DNA from: Escallonia rubra
Lineage: Eukaryota; Streptophyta; Magnoliopsida; Escalloniales; Escalloniaceae
Reading direction: 5' to 3'
Length of the DNA: 64,000 nt
NCBI GenBank assembly: GCA_033065855.1
Contig: JAVXUO010001690.1
Location: 124,001 to 188,000, forward strand
Below the pieces are notes generated by a model. The model was not told the origin of the DNA, made no database searches, and saw only the letters and a list, made by a program, of their open reading frames with translations. This document shows positions 9,611-20,924 of this stretch, in pieces. How positions within the stretch are numbered: position 1 is the stretch's first letter; every line of letters begins with the position of its first letter. The position numbers and the translations under genes are program-made.

Positions 9611-10230
9611 GCCAAGCAGAAGGAAGACTCCCCAACACTTAGTTTTTTTCGGCCCTATCTACGTCCGCTGTACTATATAGCGGACAACCAAGCAGAAGGA
9701 AGACTCCCCAACACTTAGTTTTTTTTTTCGGCCCTATCTACGTCCGCTGTACTATATAGCGGACAGCCAAGCAGAAGGAAGACTCCCCAACACTTAGTTT
9801 TTTTTTCGGCCCTATCTACGTCCGCTGTACTATATAGCAGACAGCCAAGCAGAAGGAAGACTTCCCAACACTAAGTTTTTTTTTCGGCCCTATCTACGTC
9901 CGCTGTACTATATAGCGGACAGCCAAGCAGAAGGAAGACTCCCCAACACTTAGTTTTTTTTTCAGCCCTATCTACGTCCCCTTACTATATAGCGGACATC
10001 CAAGCAGAAGGAAGACTCCCCAACACTTAGTTTTTTTTCGGCCCTATCTACGTCCGCTATACTATATAGCGGACAGCCAAGCAGAAGGAAGACTCCCCAA
10101 CACTTAGTTTTTTTTCGGCCCTATCTACGTCCGCTATACTATATCGCGGACAGCCAAGCAGAAGGAAGACTCCCCAACACTTAGTTTTTTTTTTCGCCCT
10201 ATCTATGTTATAGCGGACAGTCCAACAGAA
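9611..10230. repeat. 77-bp tandem array, eight units, each with a GTCCGC/GCGGAC palindrome
   Basis: Units begin near 9611, 9687, 9766, 9844, 9922, 9999, 10075 and 10153. Each reads GCCAAGCAGAAGGAAGACT, then a CCAACACTTAG block, a T-run, CGGCCCTATCTACG and the palindrome. One copy near 9975 has lost part of the left arm and the last has lost its left arm. The spacer shares CTAAGTGTTGG/AGACT words with 7590-7610, so the arrays are of one family. The array ends about 240 bp beyond the 3' end of the Ulp1-containing gene. Confidence 0.9.
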
Positions 10231-10465
10231 ACAGTCTCACTTGGTTTTTACACTTTGTTTCCCCCTGGTGAAAGCAAATCACACAGAACAAATAAAACAC
10301 TCAGCTCAACAACACAACGATATCAGTGAATCAAATCAATCGCATTCAACAACGATCACATCTCAGTCAACACAGATGAAATCATCAATCGCATTCAACG
10401 ATAAGATTCAAGAAGTTTAAGGACAATTAAAAAAGTGAATATAATGTTATTATACGCAAACATTG

Positions 10466-13400
10466 TCAATTACACGGATTTACAATAAATCTAATAGCTC
10501 TAGGCCGGCCATTGATAATTTGCCAAGCCATCATATACCTAAAGCAGTCTATGCATTCTTGGCTCCAGACGGTCTTCTTGAGGCTCTCCGACCGACAGAT
10601 GTAATCCATGTACATGCAGACGAAGACGCCGCAGTCCGAGGAATTAAGTTGCCTGGGCCTAGTCCTCTTCAATCGGAGAACAAGCTGCGTATCGCCCGGT
10701 GCCCTCCCTCGGGTCTCTCGAGAACGCTCTCTATTGACCATGGCAGCAAATAGATTCTGCGAGAAACAGGATAAGCATTAAACATTTTATATGCTTAAAT
10801 AATAAGCATTAAACATTAAACATAGCAAACATAATAAGATTAATCAGTTCTACAATATGCAAGTTACAATAAGAAGTAAACAGGATCTTACCATGGTATC
10901 CAATATCCCTAAGCCTCGGTACATTTCAATCACACCAATCACGGGGGTATCATCATAGAGACTGTCGAGGACTGATACGGTATTCGTTACCGGTTCATAG
11001 CAAATCAAGAACCAGTGGGCAATCACTATAGCTGGGATTAGAAACACATCCGCCACACTTGCGCTCTCTGGACTCGGCCGAGCAAGATATGCGAGTAGGT
11101 TAGAGGACGGTCTCCACTTGAGCTGGGCATTCGCCTTTCTCGCCTGCTTCCTCGCCTTGTCCCAGTCGTTATACTCTTGTACTAGCATGCCATGAAAGTA
11201 AGCATCGAGGATAAAAATGCGCGGACCGTAGTTAGGCTGCTCCCGACTCCTTTGCCGCAGAATTTACACGTAGTGCGAGATGACAAAGTTGTCTAACCAA
11301 ATTTCCGGCGCCAGCGAGGACAGTTCTCTCCACGAGACATGTAATCCAAGCCATGCGGGTGATCCACGTCATACGATGCTTCGTCTGGGGGGGGGGGGAG
11401 GCTCGCTAAAATAACAGTGATGGATTAGGTCATGTTTATGCGGCTTCAGGGGCCTGGTTGGATGCCCTTTCGGATATTGCCCTCGGGGGTCGACCGGTTG
11501 CTCTTGCCCTCCGCCGGGGGGCAAGAGCAACGGAAGAAATTGGCCTCCAACCAACGGATCGGCCGGCTGATAATCCCCTTGGGGGGGCCCGGCCGGCTGA
11601 TAATCGCCTTCGGGGGCCCCGGCCGGCTGATATTGCTCGCCGGCCATTTCTTCCGCCGGCTGATATTGCCCTTCGGGGCCGCCAAGTGGTCCCACCCACG
11701 GGACAATGGGCAGTGCCTCGTTGAAACCGTAAGGCCATTCTTGCGTGACTTGACTCTGAGAGAAGGGTTGGGGTTCTGGGAACAAATCGAAGGTCAGGCC
11801 GCTGTAATCGGCCCACGACGCTTGAGCATGTCCCATCCCCGGTACAGAGGGACCACCAACTCCCTGGCTCACCCCTGAAGCTTGCCCGGAGGGATCAACG
11901 TTATACGGGCTGGCGCCCGTATAACCCATTCCCGGGCTGTCGACCGAAGACTGTCCCGATGCTTGCCGCACAAAATTCCCGCAGCCTATAGCCAGTGCAA
12001 TATCCTGTTAGCAAAAATCCTCGCCCATTGCGCTCATCAGATCCTTTCGCTCACTCAACTTCTGGAAGAATGCAAGCGAGGCATTAACCTACATCCAAAG
12101 AGATAACAAATAAGTAACTTTAATCAGACATTTATATTCAAGACAAGTTGGGCAACTTACGAGATTGTATGCCATACGCTCGTCGATCTGACCCCTAGGC
12201 GCATACCTCGCCCCGCGTTCAAAGTTCACTGGGGCTACTCTCCTCCGCGTGATGCGGGAGTACCACTCATCGTACTCCGCGATGCTGATAACGGGGTCTG
12301 GCTCCGAGACGATGGCCGCCAGTGTGTCCTGCCAAGAAGTCCAGAGCTCTAGTTCGGCCGCGCACAATTCTTGTGCATTGGCCTTGCCAAACCGCCCGAC
12401 ATCCGGTGGGTCCCTGTTAACCCTCATATCTGGGGCACCGGCTGGCAAACCCTGCTCCAACTCAAAATGGCGCATTGCTCGGTCTGGCAGCTGCCACTCT
12501 GCGACCTTGAAGTGGATGAGGGGTGTGCGCTGCAACCCGGAGAGCGTGAAGACGAACGACTCTTCTACCCGTCACGCCAAACGTATGTACGGTGCCCAAC
12601 GCAATTGGCCCGGAGATAGGCGGTCGAACTCCCCTCGATAGAACGTGATGTTGTGATGGGGATCGACTCTCCTGCGGTAGTGGCTATTCTTCCGGCTGTA
12701 CTCCCAAGCACGCAACCGAGGCCACACTCTATCGGTTCCATCCCTATGCGTCGGTGAACCGGGAGCAAGGTGTTCATAAGACCACACCTGAGAACATGGA
12801 TAAATTATATTTATATCGTCGATTCAACAAAAGCAAAAACAAAAAAAATAATAACGAAGACAGGATTTATATGATATACCTGCAATAGCGAGAGACATGC
12901 ACATATGGCTTTGGAGTCGGGCCTCGTTGCCTTGTGCAATGCTCGGTACATATACGAAAGAACCGCTGCACCCCATGCATAATCTCCAACCTCAGCCAGG
13001 TTACCCAACAACGGTAAATATTTCACGCTGGCCGTGTTCTTCGACGTCGTTGGGAATAAAATTGCCCCCATCACCCACCAGAGGAAGGCTTTTGTGTAAA
13101 GCACAAGCTCACGGCCCGTATAGTTTTCCGGCAAAACCCCGTACGTATCTACCAACCACTTCAACTTTATACCACCACTGCTAAATTGATCCTGGGGTAT
13201 CGAAGTGAGGAAGTCCCTAGCGGTTCTCGTCTTCGTTGCTTCTGACGGAGGAGTAATTACCGGCCGCCCCGTCACTGGCAACTCTAAGATGAACCCTACA
13301 TCTTCTAGGGTAATTGTCAGCTATCCGAGCGGAAAGTGAAACGTATTCGTTTCACTTCCCCACCTCTCAACAAGGGCACCTATCAAGGCCCGGTCAAGCT

Positions 13401-13699
13401 GTTGAAATATCTGCCCATGCGTGAAAATCTCAAACCCAATTCCACGCAGTATCCTCTTCTGGGCGGTGTTCAGTTTCCACGATACTATATCGCGAGATAC
13501 TTCTACGGTGTTGAGAAGTTCTCTTTCCTACGAATTAATAAATACAATTTAAGCATAACAAACGGTATATACAACGTTCGTAAGCGATAGAAAGTCGATA
13601 AATAATGTATCTTACTCCACCATCCCATATGAGCGTACTGATATGGTTGGCTTGGTCGTATAACACGGATGGGTCTTCAGGTCCAGGGTTAAATTCCAT
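10466..13699 (-). pseudogene. Plant mobile domain + Gly/Pro-rich linker + Ulp1 protease fusion, broken by five stops
   Basis: Five exons fit with consistent phase 0: 13699-13616, 13527-12880, 12787-12161, 12088-10892 and 10756-10466, about 948 codons. Exons 1-3 give the plant mobile domain (MAIN/PMD-like): DPSVLY start, ALVERW-x3-T-x-FHFP, LTITLEDVGF, VLSYMYRAL, WSYEHLAPG, VAEWQLPDRAMRHF. Exon 4 begins with a short helix, then a Gly/Pro/Gln linker with QYQPA-type repeats. The rest is a C48 (Ulp1/SUMO-protease-like) domain with His in IAHWFL, Asp in VLDSL, and Gln and Cys in RQLNSSDCGVF. In-frame stops lie at 13321-13323 (TAG), 12572-12574 (TGA), 12008-12010 (TAA), 11369-11371 (TGA) and 11264-11266 (TAA). 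Reading frame and splice sites are otherwise preserved. PMD and Ulp1 domains are both common passengers of plant MULEs. Confidence 0.85.
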
Positions 13700-14130
13700 T
13701 TTTTGCAACTGAAATTATGGAAAAACCTTCTCAGTTTGGATTTTACGTTTTGGATTTTGATAATCGCTCGCAAAAATACGACGCTAGCACATGCATAATA
13801 CATATAACGCAAGCACATGAATGATGCATACAATGTTAGCATATGTATATGGTATATGTATAAATATATATACATATACGGAATCGTATTTTACAAATGC
13901 TTGCACAAGAACAAAAACATACATATATAAAACGCAGTATTCATCACAATTGAAGATTACCGACAAAAAAAAGTGTAAATTTTGTGAACTTACGCGATCG
14001 ACTTAGGGTATTAAAGGTGTTCTTAAGACGGAATTGCGCCGATATGCTTGCCAACGCCGCTGGAAAATTTTGTGAGTAGAAAGAGTGGTGAAGAGTGTCG
14101 TAGTTACTGTCGTTTGAAAGTATATTGAAC
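13700..14130. other. Upstream flank of the PMD-Ulp1 pseudogene
   Basis: AT-rich sequence with TATA/TACATA runs (13795-13925) that could have served as promoter for the minus-strand gene. No coding frame with support. Confidence 0.35.
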
Positions 14131-14440
14131 GTCCGCAATACAATACCGCGGATGGCTATTATGTCCGCGATACAATATCGCGGATGGCTATAGCGTCCGC
14201 TAAACTGTGTAGCGGACACTGTTGACGTGACAGATAAGGACAAGATAATTGTCATTGCTGAAAAAACTGACGGGACAGGGGCTGACAGGTGTCAGCCTAG
14301 GGACGTCCTCTACACAGTATCCCGAACGTCTTTTTGCTGTCTCCCATCAGGACTTTAATGTCCTCCGCCATACAGTATAGCGGACAGGCGCGGAGGCGCA
14401 ATAAGGTAAAAAAACCGGTCCGCCATACTGTATGGCGGAC
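14131..14440. repeat. Cluster of five diverged palindromes
   Basis: Copies lie at about 14131-14153, 14163-14185, 14195-14217, 14364-14384 and 14418-14440. The first three are spaced 32 bp apart and separated by GGCTAT words. Stem base pairs differ from the other arrays but usually keep pairing: GCGATA with TATCGC, GCCATA with TATGGC. A separate palindrome GCTGACAGGTGTCAGC lies at 14281-14296. Confidence 0.85.
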
Positions 14441-14554
14441 GACTGACAGCTTTCGAAAAATGCGCGATCTGGGCCGTCCATCTTTCGGGATGGACGGTCA
14501 GATCGCGCTTGCAACTTCTCCTATTTTGCCCACGCTCTCAACAGATTAGCTCCC

Positions 14555-14557
<3 letters not shown>

Positions 14558-14609
<52 letters not shown>
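14558..14609. repeat. (TA)n microsatellite
   Basis: An uninterrupted TA run of about 52 bases. Immediately after it, 14613-14641 forms an inverted repeat (TTATAAGGCT and AGCCTTATAA). Confidence 0.95.
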
Positions 14610-14613
<4 letters not shown>

Positions 14614-14641
14614 TTATAAGGCTAATACGAAGCCTTATAAG

Positions 14642-16507
14642 TCTATTTGTTGTCCCATCACGTCGCCTACACCGATGATTGACAACCAATAGCATTTTGC
14701 CACTCTATCACAATGGTGTGGTCGTCAAATGTTTGCACCAAATCATCTATTGTACTGTTGTGATTTTATTTGTTGAAAGTTTTAACAACCGTCCAATTTT
14801 AAAGGTCATCAACACTTGGAATTAGGTAAATAAGACTCCCTCCCTCTTATAATATAATAATAATAATAATATGTTTGTGATAAAAAAAAAATCTAATATG
14901 ATGGTGCGAAAGCACATTTGACTCCTGGTGAAATGAACTTCGGGTGAAATAAGAACTCTGACTAGAATACGAGTAAATACATCATATACAACATTTTCAA
15001 AGCAAAAATACAACACTTGGGTTGTTGGGATCAATACTAGGCCCGACTTGCTTTCGGCCTCTGTGGGTCAACCCCGGCAAACCCGTGGAATGGGTCAGAA
15101 GTGGGTTACTCATATCAACAAGGATCAGAGTGGGTCACGTGACTCGACCGGGTCCAAATGGGTCGCTAATAATAATAAGAATAATAAGAAAGGACCCAGA
15201 TCAGACTTCACACTTCACGAATCTGGTGTCTTCAACTGTGACAACCACCACCATTCGCGACAGAGCCTCTTTCTATCACCCGAGTGGCTCTCTTCGTCGC
15301 CGACAGTCCTCTCTTCGACGCTAGCAGTTCCTCTCTCCACCGTCGGCAGCCTCAGTTCCCATTTGTCTCGCTCCTAAATCCTAATATCTCTCCTCTCAAA
15401 TCAAACATTATTTCTATTGATAAAAATTTTGTTGGGTTTATGTAAATGGGATATTCGTAATTATTCCTCTTTCTGTTCACGTAGAACCGTTATATCTGTA
15501 AAATTATAACCGTCTATCTCTCTTAACTCATTCTCTTATCCATCGGTTCTTAATTTAGAGATCTGAAATCGAGGGGCTAATAGCCCAAACCTGCAATATC
15601 TACCGGAGCATAAGTACCTTTGCTGAATATTATAATTCAATCTCTAACAATACAAATATCACACTATTAGACAAGGCTAAAGATAAGGCCGAGAGTCCCA
15701 CGTCCATCCGATTTATTAACTTCCTCCATCTAATGGCCACAAACCCCCACCTCAGATAATGCCTTCCACCTCCGACAGTCTCTTGTGTGAGGAAGGAGAT
15801 GTTTTCAAGGTGAGCGATAAGCAAGCTCATAAGAGACTTTATGAACTTTTAAGATACTATAAACTAAAAATCTCTGTCATTTTTATACAATATTGCATAA
15901 ATCAATAAACTGAAGATAGTATTGACACTTCCATGTTGCTAGTGTCGCTCGAATGCGTTAACTTCATGCATAAGGTGTAACCAAATAAAGACCCACTCAA
16001 AATGCAAATAGTCAAAATGATAGTTCCGATAGGACGCCACAACGAAACTTATACAAGGTCTTATCGTCGTCTACTCTCTGAACAATCCTTCCACAGAAAA
16101 GGAGAGTGCGGTAATAAATATCCAGGGAATAAAAGTACAAGCCAAAAAAGCCACCAAAAAGAAAAAAAAAAAAGGAAAAAACGAAGAAAAGTGAGTACAT
16201 AAATCAATTATCATGCCATTATCTCCACGTCCTTTTCATTTTTACTACCGTTTCATGGGAAATATATATGCAATACTAAAAAAGTCCAAGCTAAAATGGA
16301 GAGCTATAATTCAAAGACTAGAGGTGTACCTACTTGTCAAGTCTCTACTGTCTTGTCCAATTCTAGTCCAGTCGAATTAAAAATCGATGTTTGTCTGCAT
16401 TCATGTGCGGGATGGAGTTCTGATGGATTCCTATAATTTGGCATGCCCCAAATATTTGTGGGTGTAAAATTTTTGCTGATTTTATTGGATTCACTTAAGT
16501 GGCCTAC
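14642..16507. other. Intergenic, no supported gene
   Basis: There is an AAT-rich stretch at 14850-14875 and a moderately GC-rich block at 15040-15375 with overlapping short frames but no domain I recognise. An A-rich run lies at 16150-16190. Confidence 0.4.
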
Positions 16508-16857
16508 TGTTATGGATATGGTTATGGGCTAATCTACATGCGAGTTAGGACACATTACACCAATCGATTCAGACTCAAGTATTATTTGAGAGATGTGATT
16601 AGCCCGCTTATTATCGATAGACAATTTTCAAATTCAAGTATTGAGCGAAGAGAGCGATCGTGAGAATAAATGAACCAAATGATTAGTGTCTGGTACCATG
16701 CACGTGGCATTAATTACGTTGAACACGCACTGAATTATCTCTGGAAAGGAGGAAAACGCCCCTTCTCCCGAAGTTTGTGAAAAGTATAAAGAATTAATTT
16801 AAATTAGTAAAATAACGTGTGATTGTTTACACTAATCATCTAACATGGTATCAAGAT
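16508..16857 (+). mobile_element. Possible LTR-retrotransposon remnant (LTR end plus primer-binding site)
   Basis: A segment starting TGTTATGG and ending CTAACA is followed at once by TGGTATCAAGAT, a damaged match to the initiator-Met primer-binding site TGGTATCAGAGC. No partner LTR or internal gene was found. A second PBS-like word, GTATCAGAGCTGG, occurs near 19653 without a clear LTR. Confidence 0.35.
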
Positions 16858-18182
16858 AAGTGACTTCTCTCATCTTCTGGCATTCAGACCACCACCATTC
16901 GTGGCCACAACACCATCGCCACCGTAACCAATCCCACACCCCACCACTTCGTACGATGGCCCACCACCGCCCCAAAGTCTACATCCTATCATGTGGAATG
17001 GATTCATTTGCGTTAGCTGTACGTGGCCGCATACATTAACTGCTGACCTTGACCAATGTAAGCTTCAAAAAATATGTGAAAATCGTTGGATTCTTTTCTT
17101 TCCTTTCTTTTCTTCTTCCCTGCACAAGGACTAAAATTGTGTCCTAGGCCACACTTATTAGTTCGATGAATAAAATTAAGTACATTTAGTAACTAAAATT
17201 CAATATCTATGGAATTTGAGGGCAATAATTTATCTCGGGCAAACCAATTATTTTCTATTACAGTTTAGTCGAGCACAGTGTGTACCTTTGTTGACGAGAA
17301 AATACTCATTATCGTCGACTATATGTGCCGAGAGTAATAGTTACCTTTCAGGCTTTAAGCATAAATGAAGTTAAGGCTTCTTCCACTTGCAAGAGAACAT
17401 GTTCATTACACTACCAGGTCCATAAAAAAGTTACGTGTGGAAAGGTTTTATTACATTGACCTTCCCTAAAGTAAGTAAAAAGTACGGTGCTCTCCATTGC
17501 TTTTTTTAAAATACAACTTTCTTTCCTTCTAATTCGGTGTCGGTTTCCTTTGAGAGTGTTGACTAATGGTTGTTTGATAAAATAAAATTTAAGCGCTAAA
17601 AGTCTAAACGCTAATTAGTACAATTTAAAACATATAAGCGACTAAAGTTTTATCGCTGAAAATTGTTCAATTTTACAGATTAACCAATGATTAACCAAAA
17701 GCAGATGTTTGAAAATTGTTCAATTTTATAGATTTCTCCATTTGCCAAAACTTTTTATGGATGCATTACACAATTTTCTTCTTGCCAAAATTGGCATTGT
17801 TGGTGGTGGTGGCGAAAATGTACTGATGATGGTGGTAGCAGTGGTCGCTGCAGATATGATGTTGGCAATTTTGGTGGTAGCAACAAGAGGCAACACAATA
17901 GTCATTGTGACTGTTGTAGTGTGGTGGATATGAAGATGATTTTGGCTGATATGGAGGTAATGGCAGCGATAATGGCGTGGTGTATGTGGCAGTGTCGTTA
18001 TGGTGGTGCTGGTGGCCATGGTGGTGTGGTGATGGTAGTGGCATCAGTTAGGAGGTGGAAACCTAAAAGAGATATTGAAAGACATTTCTAGCATGGTATG
18101 CACGACAAAGATGTATGACCACTGAGTCAAGAAAATACTTCTTTAGACCAAAACTAAACCAAGGGCCAAGGAAGCAGGGGGA
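16858..18182. other. Intergenic with GGT-rich low-complexity block
   Basis: 17795-18050 is an imperfect GGT/GAT triplet repeat that opens spurious frames on both strands. 17575-17660 has GCGCTAAAAGTC and GACTAAAGTTTTATCGC words typical of decayed MITEs, but no pair of ends could be fixed. Confidence 0.4.
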
Positions 18183-19439
18183 TAGAGATGTCAAAAGGGC
18201 AGGGCCACCCGCGGGCCAGGTCGACCCGGCCCTAAATTGGCCCCAGCTGGCCCGACCCTAACCATGAACAGTGCCGGCCCTAACCCGTAGGGCCAGGCCT
18301 AATTTTTGCAAAATTTTATCCGTCCTGGGCCAGGCCCTAAAAAATGGGCTGGCCCGAAACTGGCCCATTTTTTAGGGCCTAGCCCGACCCTGGCTCTTTT
18401 CTGGCCCAGTTTTGGCCTTTTTCTGGCCCTATTTCTGGCCCTTTTTTTGCCCTTTTTCGGCCCATTTTCTGGCCCTATTTTTGTTGTTGTTGTTGTGTTG
18501 CATATATTGCTCAAGGAATTGTATTAATGGACAGTGTCGCAATAAGTGGGCCCAAATCTTGGGGATGTGGCAATACATCTAAGAAATTATTCCATCGAAC
18601 GTACTCCCCACTTTTTCCTATTCAAAAATCAGCCTTTTTTCTCTATGTTTTCACATCGAGAATTATTTGCAGATGAAGAGATGTCAAAGGGGCTTCTTAC
18701 TTCCCAAACAGATCCTCCTACATTTATATATATATTCTTAGTATTATGGGAATGCTGATTTCAACAACATGTTATGCTTTTTCGCGCTCTCGTTCGTTGT
18801 TAAGAAATTTATGTTTTGTTGTTAATGTACTTTTTAACGAGAAAAGTGAGGGTATGGAAACAAGGCATGAAAATAAATAATATTAAGAATTATGGTCAAG
18901 CTACATGCTAAAGTGTATCAAAATTTGCAGGATGAACTACTGGTGTAGAAGATGAATCACAATATACATTTATAGATATTTTTCAGAGGAGGCTAGCAGC
19001 AGCTGATGGCATACTCTCATTTCTGGAGATACTATGAAATAAAAAATCAGTGGGATGAAAATAAGAGGAATTGTCAAGAGAAAATGCAAAATGCTAGATA
19101 AGAGAAAGTAGGAGCAGGTGAATTAGATGAAAATGCTTAACTAATCAACTGCTAATCATTCTTGTTTTTTCGAAAATTACAAGCAGCCGGTCCTAAGCCT
19201 GCATAAAAGGAGGAGAGCCTGTCAAAATATTTATTTCGTGTGTTAATATTTTCGCAACACAAAAAGGAATATAAAAAAAAATTGGCCCTGGCCCAGCCCT
19301 AAATTTAGGGCCTCGAGCTTGGATTTCCCAGTTTTGGGCCCGACCCAGACCCGGCCCAAAGCCCTATTTGGCCCGGCCCTTTTTCTGGCCCTCTGGGCCA
19401 GGGCTGGGCTGGCCCAATCCCGACCATTTGACACCTCTA
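18183..19439. mobile_element. Non-autonomous hAT-like element, GGCCC-rich ends, copy 1 (1257 bp)
   Basis: It starts TAGAGATGTCAAAAGGGC and ends TTTGACACCTCTA, inverted copies of each other. Both ends are crowded with GGCCC/GGGCC motifs (18190-18480 and 19283-19415). Flanks CAGGGGGA and CAGGGGAT resemble an 8-bp target duplication with changes. It shares its ends and an internal stretch (19045-19220) with the element at 57003-58055. No transposase frame. Confidence 0.75.
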
Positions 19440-20540
19440 CAGGGGATAATATGTTTTTGGGTAAATTCTAGCATCCAATTATAAAAGGACCAAGGCAACA
19501 AGGATGAATGAGTTTTTTACGCTCCACAGAACCCTAGTTGTTGATATACAATTGTACATCTGAAAAAATACAATTAACAAGTTAATATAAAATTTCTATG
19601 AATCTTTTTCCTCGTTATCAATAGGTTTTTAGTTAGTTGAATCATTTTATCTAGTATCAGAGCTGGTCGATTCAAGCCCAGCTAATAATTCAAAATTTAA
19701 ATTCGCTGCTATTCAATTTAATTCATTCACGTGCTAGGCTCACTCAAAAAAAGTTTGGTTACATGTGAAGGGACATGTTGAGATACAATTACATGCCGAA
19801 AAAAATTATAATAAATAAAAAATGTATAAGTCTCTTAGGCATATCTCCTCATTTTCAATAAATTTTGAATTCGATGCTTGCATACTCTCAGGTGGATGTC
19901 AAACTCCTTCATTTATCCAATGATAATCACTTGACCTGTTCAGCTCGTAAATCAAACATTTATTTATTAGAAGAGAGCGTGATGTACATTATTGGCATTG
20001 ATGATAACCTTCTTGTTAACTTTCTCACATTAAACTCTCCTTATGTGTCTTGGTGGTGTGTGTTTGACATTGTAGTTAACATTGGGTGTAGTTTTAGGTT
20101 AGGGTTTTGTCATCCCCCTTCTCCTTAGCTTGGTGCCCCTGATGGTTGGTTGAGGTTTGTTTGGTGGTATTTGTTCTTAGTGATGATGGTCTTTGTTTGT
20201 TAAGATGCTAGATTGAGTGTTCACCGTCTCATGTGGTGGCTGGGTTATGTGAAGCGACCTACATGTGTCGGTATTAGTTTACAGTCACGTGGTGGTGCTA
20301 CTGTGTATGCTGAGTGGCAGTGCGGTGGTGCAATAGGTAGGATTGGTTTGAGCGGATCCGATAGTTTTGGCGGTGGTGCTTGAAAACTACATTCTTTGTG
20401 GTGTGTGGTTTACCTGATGGTGATGATCGCGTTTTCTGAGGGTATCTTCGGGTCAATAGAGGAGCCTGTTAGGATTTGAGTTTGGTCAGTTTGTTATTTA
20501 TCTCTTATTTGCCATGTAAGTTTTCATTTTGTTACAGATT
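19440..20540. other. Intergenic, no supported gene
   Basis: Possible retroelement debris, including the PBS-like word at 19653. The 20040-20450 stretch is GT-rich and resembles eroded repeat sequence. Nothing else recognised. Confidence 0.35.
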
Positions 20541-20912
20541 TGTTGTAAACAAATGATCACTCAAGCTCACACTTTGTTGCACTCAAACTCATACACTCAC
20601 TTATATGAGGAGGACATGGAGAGAACTTGAAGAGAACACATAATATACCTTAAAAAATTTATCTCATAGTTCTTCCTCTCCTTTCACTTGCATCATCTTA
20701 CACATTTTTATAGTACTTCTAAGTAACTCCTAGACATGTAATAAATATACCACTAACCCACTATTTCAACAATATAATAACCACTACTTCCACTAACACT
20801 TAACAATAATGCACTTGTAACTTATGCACCCACTAAGACATAACTTAATAACCCACTAACATGTCACATTAATCACCACTCTAAAAAACTAAATCAAGTT
20901 TATTTTCCAACA
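20541..20912 (-). repeat. 3' LTR of the gag-only retrotransposon
   Basis: Complete copy. Its undisturbed TAATAAATA word shows the empty target site of the MULE that later hit the other LTR. Confidence 0.85.
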
Positions 20913-20924
20913 CTCCCCTTTAAA
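20913..20924 (-). promoter_or_regulatory. Polypurine tract
   Basis: On the minus strand this reads TTTAAAGGGGAG directly before the LTR start TGTTGG, the expected plus-strand priming site for reverse transcription. It overlaps the stop codon of the gag ORF. Confidence 0.75.

Noticed and set aside
11432-12641. Several plus-strand and alternate-frame GC-rich frames
   Set aside because: They overlap the PMD-Ulp1 linker and exon 3 and arise from high GC in the Gly/Pro-rich segment; only the minus-strand frame continues known domains.
15022-15377. Two overlapping plus-strand frames of about 100 codons
   Set aside because: No motif, no splice support, and both frames open at once because of the local GC-rich composition.
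17709-18044. Frames rich in His/Thr or Val/Gly
   Set aside because: Products of an imperfect GGT/CCA triplet repeat.
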